This document shows positions 55,107-64,000 of a stretch of 64,000 bases of DNA, piece after piece. The DNA comes from Buxus sempervirens (lineage: Eukaryota > Streptophyta > Magnoliopsida > Buxales > Buxaceae). Position 1 is the first letter of the stretch. Each line of letters opens with the position of its first letter. The stretch is taken from the NCBI GenBank assembly GCA_947561395.2, contig OX387187.1, forward strand, positions 5,090,976 through 5,154,975. Reading direction: 5' to 3'. The position numbers were made by a program, and so were the translations under genes. The notes below the pieces were generated by a model. It saw only the letters and a list, made by a program, of their open reading frames with translations, was not told the DNA's origin and did no database searches.

Positions 55107-57262
55107 AGCAAGATTACGAAGTATGAGGAGGACATGTACATGGATTGGCGCCTTGACGTCGGTTTGGCCTACCTAGTGTAGGAGAGTAGATAGGTTTTAT
55201 TATTGAAATGTTATAATAGGTTGTCTAGAATAATTATCCTATTTAATGTGTTATATATTCTCCAAATTTATTTTGTTGGATTTCAATCTCATGTAGTAAA
55301 ATCTTTGTTTGTATTAAATTGTTTTTTTTTACTTTCCTTAACACATGAATTAGCTTACCAAAGCTGCGTAGGCCTTCATTCCAGGATGAACGGATGCTGC
55401 AGTCGTGTCCTAAGTAAGATTCCTTAGTACCTTATGGTATTAATATTATATTTATATGAAAAAAAAACTTTATTGCCCTGGAATCTGCACATGATAATAT
55501 AAGTGAGTAGAAATCTCCTACAGCTTCATGTACAACACTACTCACACCCTTTCATACAGAATGATTAGAGAGGAGTATCAAGGTAGAATAACTAGGGTGT
55601 TCACTCCTCGACCGAACTCAATTGTGGAATTGTTATAAAATCTTCTACAAGACCTTTGAAGAAGAAATCCTTGAATCCTAGATCTGTTAATAGCAGAACG
55701 TATAATTCAAATCATGTTTGTGATTATCACATAGTATTTATGGGACATAGTACAAGTTAGTACTACGACCTCTAGCATGACATTCAACATTTAAGCATAG
55801 AAAAAATATAGGATTAAAAGCACAAGAAGAAGTGTACACATAGTGGAAGACATGGATAGCAACATAGATAACACAAAGTTATGTTTGTGAATACAACAAA
55901 AGTACTACGAGCAAAAAGGAAAAGCAAAAAAAAAAAAAAGAAACAACAAAACTTTAGGATAAGTTCACATAAATCCCATGTATGGATGTTTTACATGATT
56001 GGAGGGCCAAATGCCATTGTTGTTCTGCAATTGCTCATTCTTCCCTGTGTATCATTATATATATATATAGCGCATAAAAGCATATAACAACAAAAACTTG
56101 CTAATAGTCCTCAAGCATACAATATAACCCTTCAAATACCTCAAGTATATAGCAGCAATTAATAATAAAAATTTATAGTAATACAACTTGTTAAACTTAT
56201 GATAGCATGACTAAATTGATTGTTATGTTAAGCATGCAATATCTCCTAGGACACCAATTGAGTGATAACACTTAGACACGCATGTAACTAGCAACTTGGT
56301 TTTCCAGCAGACAAAGAACCTTATCTATTTTGGCAAGCATTTAGATCTTAATGTGTCAATTTCTTAATTGTCTCACTAGCACCACGTAATTGGTGCCACA
56401 AGAAACATCAAAGACAATGTGAACCCTATGATAGCAGTTATAATAAAAAGGCCCTAAGATGACACAGACCTGCTGAATTTGAACCACTAACTAGAAGATT
56501 TAGCACACACTAAGATCTCAACAACAATCCTCTACTCTTCCATTTGAGCTAAGGTCGGTGAACCACTTTCATGAGCATGCGCATTTTCAAAACAAGAAAT
56601 CCAACAAGGGTTTTAGATGGAAAGGTGTTGCTGATAGATTACAAGCAAGAACTGAACCCCTTGCTTCCGAATGCAGCTCACAACCACTTCACTTGAGCTC
56701 CCTCGGAGTTTCTCCACTAATCCTCCAAGCTTGCACCAACTCAGAAAATCCAGCACAATGCAAACCCCCAAGCCTTTAATCTCTCCTTCACTTTAACAAG
56801 AGTTTTCACCCAAGTTTGCTCAACAAAAGAAAGAAAATGGGGAAGAGAAGAAAGTTTCTTTGGTTCCTATGAATGGGGCAAAATGAGCCCCTTTTATACT
56901 TAACAAATTTCACTCCCACGCAAGCTACAATTCCAAGTTTGCCCTTCTCTCATTACACACACATTTACCATCTTGCCACTCTCCTTCTACTGCACAAAAA
57001 ATTACAACACATGCCATTCTCTCATATAAATGAAATTTATTCAATAATTTAGAGGATTTCTCCAATAAAAAGAAATGCCTTCCATCTCAAGCTTACCTTT
57101 TATTTTTATAAGTCTTTGACTTAGCCACTTGATTGGCTTTCATGCTTCAAATTTGGGCTTCTCCCACTTCACCTTCATAATACAATATAAAATATATCAG
57201 AGATGCTAAATTTCTCTTACTTAAAACATTTACGCAAGTTATCTAATACCTGGGGTCTCACA
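55107..57262. other. Old LTR remnant, then a probable minus-strand LTR
   Basis: 55107-55180 reads like the end of an old LTR exon (KYEEDMYMDWRLDV, then stop) and probably continues the host of 4819-4892. The right end, CCTGGGGTCTCACA at about 57262, is on the minus strand an LTR start (TGTGAGACCCC), and a minus-strand TATA box lies 360 bp in (56898-56891). I could not find its other end or a TSD. Between about 55440 and 56880 there is AT-rich text with no gene of note. Confidence 0.45.
56891..56898 (-). promoter_or_regulatory. TATA box of a probable minus-strand LTR
   Basis: The minus strand reads TATAAAAG followed by GGGCTCATTTTGCC and a purine-rich leader. It fits an LTR that starts at about 57262. 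Confidence 0.5.
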
Positions 57263-57938
57263 CAATTCATGTACTCAGCGGGACTTCCTCCATCCGTGTA
57301 GTCGGTAGGAAGATAGTGTTGGCATTAAGCTTACATTTACCTAGTCCGTGTACTCAGTGGGACTTCCTTAATCCGTGTACTCGATGGGAAGATTGTATCG
57401 GTAATTTGTCTGTACTCCCTCTATCCGTGTACTCGATGGGAAGGTTGTATTGGTAATTTGATTGTACTTCCTCAATCCGTGTACTCAATGGGAAGATTGA
57501 GATGGATTTTGGGGTATATTGATATGTGTGGTTTGCTGAATACTTTGGATTTACTTATTACTGATTTGGTTTATTCATACACATCATAAAAGTTACTTAA
57601 TATAATTATGGACTGATTTCTAGCATGCATATTACTACTTGCTGAGATTTATATCTCACTCCAGTTTTCCCCATTTTCAGGTACTCTTGGAGAGGTCGAC
57701 AAACTTGGGGTGATTGTCAAAGGGGTAGAATCTAGTTGTAACCCAAATATGAGTTAATATTGTAAATTGATTTTTAGTTTATGTTTCCACTTGTAACTCT
57801 AATAATAAATCAAATAGTTCCTTAGGGCACTCTAATTTATCTTTAACATTTTTTTGCCTTGTTCTAAATTGTTTTGTTATCATTCAAGTAATGCCCTAAT
57901 CCATTTAAAAAAAAACACCCGGATCTGGGGCGTTGCAC
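57263..57938 (+). mobile_element. 3' fragment of a Tekay-like LTR
   Basis: It has 'ccgtgtactcgatgggaag' repeats (57270-57495), hairpin TGAGAT-TTAT-ATCTCA (about 57642), acceptor TTTTCAG ending 57680, a frame in the shared phase to TAA at 57757, and an end at GGGGCGTTGCA. The 5' part is not recognisable to the left, where a minus-strand LTR ends. Confidence 0.7.
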
Positions 57939-58117
57939 AATCAGTCATCCTACTCTAAAGGTTAGCAATTTTCCTCTTCCTCCATTCCCTAAGCTTAGAT
58001 TTCAAGACCTTGACTTTGCTTACAACCTGTAGACACCCCAAATTGCACAAACAATCATCAAAAATCATTATCTCCTGGAAAGCCAGCACAGAATTTGAAG
58101 AAAATAAATTTTTGCCT

Positions 58118-58258
58118 GTATCCGGATACTCAATCCGGATACAAGTGCTCCTCCCCGTATCCGGATAGTCGTACCGGATACGTGTGATCCTTAGCGTATC
58201 CGGTACCATGTACCGGATACCTTAAGGCACTTTGTTATCCGGTCTGATATACCGGATA
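58118..58258 (+). repeat. U3 palindrome array, 39-bp period, four dyads
   Basis: GTATCCGG-N9-CCGGATAC (58118-58142), CGTATCCGG-N9-CCGGATACG (58156-58182), GTATCCGGTAC-N3-GTACCGGATAC (58196-58220) and TATCCGG-N9-CCGGATA (58236-58258). Centres 58130, 58169, 58208 and 58247 are exactly 39 bp apart. Spacers between dyads are not conserved. Confidence 0.88.
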
Positions 58259-58415
58259 CCTTAAGTTTGCTCAAAATTAGGGTTTTCCGAGAGCTTTTCA
58301 CTTTTACCATCATGTCCCTCATTAAATGAGGGGAAATCGCGGAAATAACCTTAGGGTTTAGGTTGGAGGGGTTCTAGACATTAATTTGTGTCTACCAATG
58401 ACCTTAGCCCTTGCC

Positions 58416-58423
58416 TATAAATA
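58416..58423 (+). promoter_or_regulatory. TATA box of the 58028 LTR
   Basis: TATAAATA followed by AGGAGCC, about 115 bp before the donor site; same spacing class as in the gag-only element. Confidence 0.65.
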
Positions 58424-60303
58424 GGAGCCTCCTCCTTGAGCAAATGGCACACAACTCTTGTTTTGAATTCTCGCAAAGAAGAACTCCAAGAGAAGAAGGA
58501 AACCGCTGTGGAATCGTCTCCAGAACTCAGGTAAGCCTCAACTTTTCTTTTTATTTTCTGTCTTTACATTTCTAGATCTAGATCTCTTCTTCTACCTTTC
58601 TGTAGTGTAAAGCCTTGTTTGTGTGTGGAAATCCTTCCCCGGCTCAAAGTATCTCAAGACTCCCCTAGCCGTAAAACGTGAAGGCGGATCTAGGAGAAAC
58701 GAGACTGGGGATTGACCCTAGTGCTAGAACCCATGTAGCGTAAGGCTTTTGAATGATTGAAAACCGTTCCATATTCAAAGTACCCTTGATTATCTTAAAG
58801 AGAACAGAGGGAAACGATAATGGAACGGAACCCTAGGCTATGCTAGAACCTATTTTGTTGAATCTATATGCATGTGTATGGATCTTGCTTGGTTTTTTTC
58901 ACTTTTGCACACATATCACTATTTTGGCGGGATAGGCTCATATTTGGGGTTTATTGCATTTATTGTGATAAAACTCAAATAAATGACCTCAATCAAATTC
59001 TGGAGTGTTTTTATATGTTTTTCAAAGGTTTTGGATTCATCTCACACGAATCACACACTTTTTGTCAATTTTCGGATTTGAATTTCTTCAAAAGTGGCTT
59101 AACTTGACAGCACCTGTACCCTTACTTCGGACGCCCATAACTTCATCATCCGGATGAATTTTGGGGTGATTCCAGAACCATGGAAAAGGTGAGGCTGTCT
59201 AGTTTATGTCCACCAAATTTCATGAATTTCTATCTAGCCGATTTTTGACACCTCTCTGTCGAAGTTAAGTGGACAGTTCAGTTCCAAGTACAGAACTTGT
59301 CACTTCGACGGACCGCCATGTGTTCGTTTTAAGTCCGATTCGAGTGATGTTTATTTCTGAGTACTCCTTTTTGAGTCTATTTTCAAATCCAGTTGGTTTC
59401 ATAATTTTTGGATTCCATTTGAATTATTGGTAGCCGATTTACTCAGAACTGCTCATTTGCATTTTTCTGGGTAAATCTGTGATCTTCGGGGCCTGTTCGG
59501 GAGACCACCCAAGGCACATCCGAAGGGATTTTTGTATGAGGCTAGTTTCTGTTGAAAGATGGCCATACAGACTTCAAATACACCAAATTTCACGGATTTC
59601 TATGTAGTGGATTTTTCTAGACAATTTTCCAAAGTTGCCCACATTCCACTTTTAAAAATCCCCAACAGCAACTTCAAAGGAGCATAACTCCTAGATTTTT
59701 CATCGGAATGAAGTGAAATTTTGCATGAGACTCTTGTTTACCCTAATCTTTCAAATGGATTTGGTTTGGGTCAATTTAGAATTGGATTTGAATGATTTTA
59801 AGGCAAATGGCATACTTTTTACCAAATTTTCCGGATTTGATTCAACTTGGTTTTGATCAACTTGTGCTTTGATTTCTATCTTTTGAGATATTTCAGAAAT
59901 GATATTGACATAAGAGAGGATCTAAAATCCATTTAGATCTTCATGTGGAGATATCATACATTTGACCTTTTTCAAGGCTTTTTCATGATTTTTAGCAAGC
60001 TTTCTTACTTTGTTTTTTGCATGAACATACACTTGGCAACCACTTCGTGTGGATGAATGGGGGTGCCTAACACCTTCCCCCGTTCATAATCTAATCCCCT
60101 TACCCATCTCTGGATTTGATTTTCAAGTAGGGTTATTTTTACCCTCGAATTTGTCTTTTGGCTATTTTTGCCTACTTTTGAAATCTTTGGTGTCCATTCT
60201 CACCCCAAAATCATGAATGGTGGCGACTCTCCCGTTTTTACGTTGAGCCCGTGTGTTGACGGAGGGACGATCACTCCGGTGATTTTTTCCCATGTCTCAC
60301 AAC

Positions 60304-60322
60304 TGGCGACTCTGCTGGGGAC
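60304..60322 (+). other. Primer-binding site, Arg-tRNA type
   Basis: TGGCGACTCTGCTGGGGAC lies two bases after the LTR. Its complement resembles the 3' end of plant tRNA-Arg from memory, with one mismatch. Confidence 0.7.
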
Positions 60323-62237
60323 TTGTGGATTTAAGCCTATTTGTGTATATTCATGCTTTTTCTTCACTTTTGAATGCTTGCTATTTTGCTTTTTGTGAAT
60401 ATTGTTGTATCTTAAATCTGAATGGGATGCTTAAAATTTTTCATGGATAAGGGCATGGTTATGTTTCTTGATTTGGTTTAAGGGAAAAACCCACATTGTT
60501 ATATGACTTTTGCTATATTATGTGTTAACATTGGTTTTGGGGTTAGAATACCATGAAAAATATACAATATTGGAAATCTGGAAATTTTGTGTTTGTCTTG
60601 GTTATTCAAGCATGTTTCCCATGAATAAAGTATGTTTTGTGCTCAATGTTTGCTTTATGCCATGCTTGGGATTTTGGGGATATGATGACATGATTTGAGT
60701 GGGAAAATAATGAGCAAAAATCTGTAAATACAGTAGCCATTAGGATGGTTTTCAAGCATGTTTTCCCTCATTAAAACACTTTGGTATCATGTCAAGTAGT
60801 TGCTAAATTTTTAGGCATTAATTTGCGGGTATAAGGGAAGCACTTTTGAGCATGAAAATTCTGGAAATTTCAGTATATATTTGGGGGATTTCAAGCATGT
60901 TTTACCTCATTGAAACACTTTTGAACCATGCCAAGTAAGTGCTAAAATTTTAGGCTTCAATTTGGGGTAAATGGTACACTTTGAGCATGAAAAAGGCATG
61001 AAAATCTGGAATTTTAGGGAATGCTTTTGGGTCAAGCATACTTCCATGGTTTAGTTGTTGTTTGTACAAATAACATGTTTTGTATACCACTTTTTGGGCA
61101 TGTAATATTTTTTGTGCATATTTGGTTACTTTGGTGCTTGCTTGCTTGTATTTAGCTTCATTATCTTTGTTATTAGTACCTTGGCTTGAAATTGAATGCA
61201 TGGCTACGAAAAAGAGTGGCAAGGGGCTGGGACGTTGTGAATGTTACCACAATTTAAAATTGCACTTGAGCACTTGAAACAATTTGCACAGCCTACCCTT
61301 TACCTATTAGGAAGTTGAACCATGAATGTGTGTAGCTTGGCGCACCGAGGTCGTGACTTCGGAAAGCGAAAGTGAAAACATTTACCTTAGAATTTGAGTC
61401 AATGATGTGGTGACAATGGGATCTGTGATTCGATTCCGGGCATCACTAGACTTGAGTTCTAAGTTGCCAATTAAGCCAAAACCCAAAAACCATACGCTTG
61501 AAGGTGTAGAAACACGTTTTCGTCTAAAAGCACACAATTGCGTTTGGGGAAATTGGGTGTAAATGTGGGAAGGCCGTTTGCATGTTTTACAGGCCAAGGT
61601 ATAATGTGAATACCATATTAAATGAAGGTAATACAAGGTGGCAAGGTAAAACCATGTTCTTTTCATGAATTTGGGGATTTTGCAAATATAATGTCCAAGC
61701 CCAATTTGGGGCAAGTTTTGAAGGTCAAATTAAGGTTAACATCAATTGGGAATGAAAAAAAATCAAATCTGGTGAAAAAATGAGTTAAAAAGGGCCATTT
61801 CGGCAATAACCGGCAACTCAGGCCGGTTAATAACAACCCTGTTCATATCCGGTACATATTTCCGGATAAAAAGGCATATGCGTGAATCCGGTTATGGTAA
61901 CCGGATACAATAAGGCATATTATTATCCGGAATGTTATACCGGATACGTTCAAAAATGCACAAATTGGCTTTTCAGCCCAAGTTTTCAGAATAAAATGCC
62001 TAAAACACTGTGGATCACCCTTAGGCACCCCGAAAAGAACATAAAAAATGTTCCAAAAAAGAAAAAAAAGAAAAACAAACAAAATAAAATATTATTTCAG
62101 GATTTAACCTAAGTTTGAAAATCAAAGAGGAAACCAAGGTGTCATATTTTTTGACACCAACTCAACTCAAACATGTGTCAATCAAACTCTGGAACTTGAA
62201 AACTGAGAAAATTCAGCAAATTTGAAGAAGAAAAAAA
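60323..62237 (+). other. Leader of the 58028 element
   Basis: No gene. It includes three similar stretches around 'aagcatgtttt...cattaaaacactttt' (60750-61040), the block conserved with the other element (61180-61720) and the palindrome array at 61808-61946. Confidence 0.65.
61808..61946 (+). repeat. Leader palindrome array, 39-bp period, four dyads
   Basis: AACCGG-N9-CCGGTT (61808-61828), TATCCGG-N9-CCGGATA (61846-61868), ATCCGG-N9-CCGGAT (61886-61906) and TATCCGG-N9-CCGGATA (61924-61946). Centres 61818, 61857, 61896 and 61935 are exactly 39 bp apart. Arm sequence and period equal those of the U3 array of the same element. Confidence 0.87.
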
Positions 62238-63330
62238 AACCTTTGGTTGGTTATTTTTATCAATCAAATCAAAAAAAAAGTGGGACACTTGGAAGCCCTA
62301 GAATATTCCATGAAAACCCTTGGTTGGTTATTTTTATCAATCAAATCAAAAAAAAAATGAAAACCTCGGTTGGTTATTTTTATCAATCAAATCAAAAAAA
62401 GTGGGACACTTGGAAGCCCTAGAATATTCCATGAAAACCTTGGTTGGTTATTTTTATCAATCAAATCAAAAAATGAAAACCTTTGGTTGGTTATTTTTAT
62501 CAATCAAATCAAAACATTTGTGGGATACTTGGGTAGAGTAGTCCAAGAAACCTTTGGTTGGTTATTTTTATCAATCAAATCAAAACATTTGTGGGATACT
62601 TGGAAGCCCTAGAATATTCCAAGACACCTTTGGTTGGTTATTTTTATCAATCAAATCCAAAACATTTGTGGGATACTTGGATAGAGTAGTCCAAGACACC
62701 TTTGGTTGGTTATTTTTATCAATCAAATCAAAACATTTGTGGGATACTTGGATAGAGTAGTCCAAGACACCTTTGGTTGGTTATTTTTATCAATCAAATC
62801 AAAACATTTGTGGGATACTTGGATAGAGTAGTCCAAGACACCTTTGGTTGGTTATTTTTATCAATCAAATCAAAACATTTGTGGGATACTTGGAAGCCCT
62901 AGAATATTCCAAGACACCTTTGGTTGGTTATTTTTATCAATCAAATCAAAACATTTGTGGGATACTTGGATAGAGTAGTCCAAGACACCTTTGGTTGGTT
63001 ATTTTTATCAATCAAATCAAAACATTTGTGGGATACTTGGAAGCCCTAGAATATTCCAAGACACCTTTGGTTGGTTATTTTTATCAATCAAATCAAAACA
63101 TTTGTGGGATACTTGGAAGCCCTAGAATATTCCAAGACACCTTTGGTTGGTTATTTTTATCAATCAAATCAAAACATTTGTGGGATACTTGGATAGAATA
63201 TTCCAAGATACCTTTGGTTGGTTATTTTTATCAATCAAATCAAAAAAAAAAATGAAAACCTTGGTTGGTTATTTTTATCAATCAAATCAAAAAAAAATTG
63301 GGACCCTTGGAAGCCCTAGAATATTCCAAC
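62238..63330 (+). repeat. Tandem repeats upstream of gag (about 16 units, mostly about 73 bp)
   Basis: Each unit contains TTGGTTGGTTATTTTTATC then AATCAAATCAAAA, followed by a variable part with CTTGG...CCAAG arms, of two kinds ('aagccctagaatatt' or 'atagagtagt' between the arms). The repeated peptide FYQSNQK seen in several frames is a by-product. The 'gaagccctagaatattcc' piece is shared with the array at 28231-29245. Confidence 0.85.
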
Positions 63331-63534
63331 TCAAAACAAAAAAAAAACAAAAACAAAAACAAAAAATTTTTTTCTGGCTGGTGTTCACCTAACCTACTGG
63401 TTTACATATATAGGGGTGTGACTCAAGTTAAGTGGAAGCTAACATGTTCTATTCATTTTTTTCCTCAGGTACATTCAACCCAGGTGCACTTATTTGCAGC
63501 CATTGCTCCCGTGACCAGATCCAAAGCAAGAGCC

Positions 63535-64000
63535 ATGAATACTGAAGAGAACCAAGCTCAAGCTACTGTCCCCGCTCAGGACTTTACTCAGCTGCAGGAG
63601 CAAGTGGCCGGTCTGGCCAAAATGCTAGGAGACTTACTGGCGGCTCAGGCCCAGCAGGCCCAAGCCCAAAATCAGGCGTCGACTTCTCATCCGGCACCGC
63701 CACCTCAGGCCTATATTCCGCCTCCGGCTCAGCCCATGCCTGAGCCCATTTCTGAACCAGTCCCTGAGCCCATTCTGATCAGGGAAAATACAGTAGAGTC
63801 TGAGAAAGAGCTGGAGAAAGAAAAGGCTAGGGATGAGATGGAAAAGAAAATGCTGCTGAGGATAGAGAGGATCCAGGCAGAGCTGAAGGAAGTGAAGGGG
63901 GAGGCAGCCATGCAGGCACCACCTTCGAAGACCTGTGCATGTACCCGGACGTCTGTCTACCGGCTAAGTTCAGGTGCCCGGATTTTGACAAGTTTGATGG
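63535..64000 (+). pseudogene. gag: Tat/Ogre-like gag, 5' part, frameshifted
   Basis: The ATG at 63535 begins MNTEENQAQATVPAQD, followed by a coiled-coil-like LQEQVAGLAKMLGDLLAAQ and a Pro-rich stretch. All parallel the gag at 28116. Homology extends upstream of the ATG (APVTRSKARA), so the true start may lie in a spliced 5' exon. Near 63898-63914 (after ...EVKG) one base is missing relative to the homolog: the conserved GTTFEDLCMYPDVCLPAKFR is readable only in the next frame. The gene continues beyond the window. Confidence 0.8.

Larger units (their letters stand above)
58028..60301 (+). repeat. 5' LTR of the 58028 element
   Basis: TGTAGACACCCCAAATTGC...CCATGTCTCACA, 2274 bp. It holds a U3 palindrome array (58118-58258), TATAAATA (58416-58423), donor CAG|GTAAGC (58530/58531), a CTAGCCGTAAAACGTGAAG block (about 58665) and the U5 palindrome (60059-60080). 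Confidence 0.9.
58531..63468 (+). other. Predicted leader intron from LTR donor to gag acceptor
   Basis: The donor CAG|GTAAGC in the LTR and TTTTTTTCCTCAG|GT just before the gag homology frame a 4.9-kb intron. It would remove the primer site, leader palindromes and tandem repeats from a gag mRNA. The gag-only element has the same arrangement (donor 32023, acceptor 28045, minus). Nearby CAG sites at about 63484 and 63499 could also serve as acceptors. This is inference from sequence; no transcript is available. Confidence 0.45.
58028..64000 (+). mobile_element. Tat/Ogre-like LTR retrotransposon, truncated by the window edge
   Basis: The 5' LTR (58028-60301) is followed by the primer site (60304-60322), a leader of about 1.9 kb with a palindrome array, tandem repeats (62238-63330) and gag from 63535. 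The flank CAACC (58023-58027) is the left half of the expected TSD; the right end is outside. The same layout is seen in reverse in the gag-only element at 21444-32534. Whether pol follows cannot be told. Confidence 0.88.

Noticed and set aside
58118..58258. Regularly spaced palindromes resembling a CRISPR array
   Set aside because: The context is a plant LTR, the arms rather than whole repeats are conserved, units are 39 bp including spacer, and no cas gene exists.
62222..63392. Several frames encoding repeated FYQSNQK/VGYFYQSNQ peptides
   Set aside because: They are readings of the tandem repeat in all three frames, with no start context and no homology.

Overview
This window is a block of plant repetitive DNA, almost certainly from a large angiosperm nuclear genome. 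I see no convincing host gene. Nearly everything that can be delimited belongs to Ty3/gypsy LTR retrotransposons inserted into one another. The plant assignment rests on a chromodomain-type (Tekay/Del-like) gypsy gag-pol, an initiator-Met-type primer site, Tat/Ogre-like gag genes beside an Arg-tRNA-like primer site, and LTRs of 1.8-3.6 kb. I cannot name the species.

Layout. 1-2534 is old AT-rich sequence with a relic of a short LTR-type element and LTR-like remnants. It is cut by a solo LTR (2535-4818). A second old solo LTR begins at 4893 and ends only at 45057, because three later insertions split it: a composite block 6346-37134, a solo LTR 37640-41248 and a solo LTR 41558-44174. The composite block is itself one solo LTR of about 3.1 kb broken by three insertions: a Tekay-type element with both LTRs (6560-20061, whose 3' LTR holds another solo LTR, 16514-18884), a minus-strand gag-only Tat/Ogre-like element (21444-32534), and a solo LTR (34019-37059). 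Target-site duplications (TSDs) support this order, up to five levels deep. 45074-55101 is another broken solo LTR holding a solo LTR (46709-51738, itself split by a minus-strand solo LTR 48679-50952) and a solo LTR 52131-54495. 55102-58027 holds LTR fragments. From 58028 a plus-strand Tat/Ogre-like element (5' LTR, primer site, long leader, tandem repeats, start of gag) runs off the right edge.

Coding capacity. The only long polyprotein is the Tekay gag-pol (9594-14301). It is broken by a TAG in gag, a small deletion and TAA in integrase, and a TGA, although its two LTRs are nearly identical. The two Tat/Ogre-like elements show gag only; in the minus-strand one the whole element is present and no protease, RT or integrase can be seen.

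Most interesting signals. (1) Tat/Ogre-like elements and LTRs carry arrays of short dyads with fixed geometry, CG-N11-CG, repeated at exactly 39 bp (three elements) or 28 bp (one element). The arm sequence differs between elements, but within an element the same arms occur in the LTR and again in the leader. (2) Tekay-like LTRs share a 5' splice site, a hairpin plus branch-point/acceptor region, and a short acidic reading frame after the acceptor, always in the same phase and often ending in EDYYYP before the stop. (3) Several further LTR and leader repeats are hairpin arrays with nearly constant loops and co-varying stems. All alignments here were done by eye.
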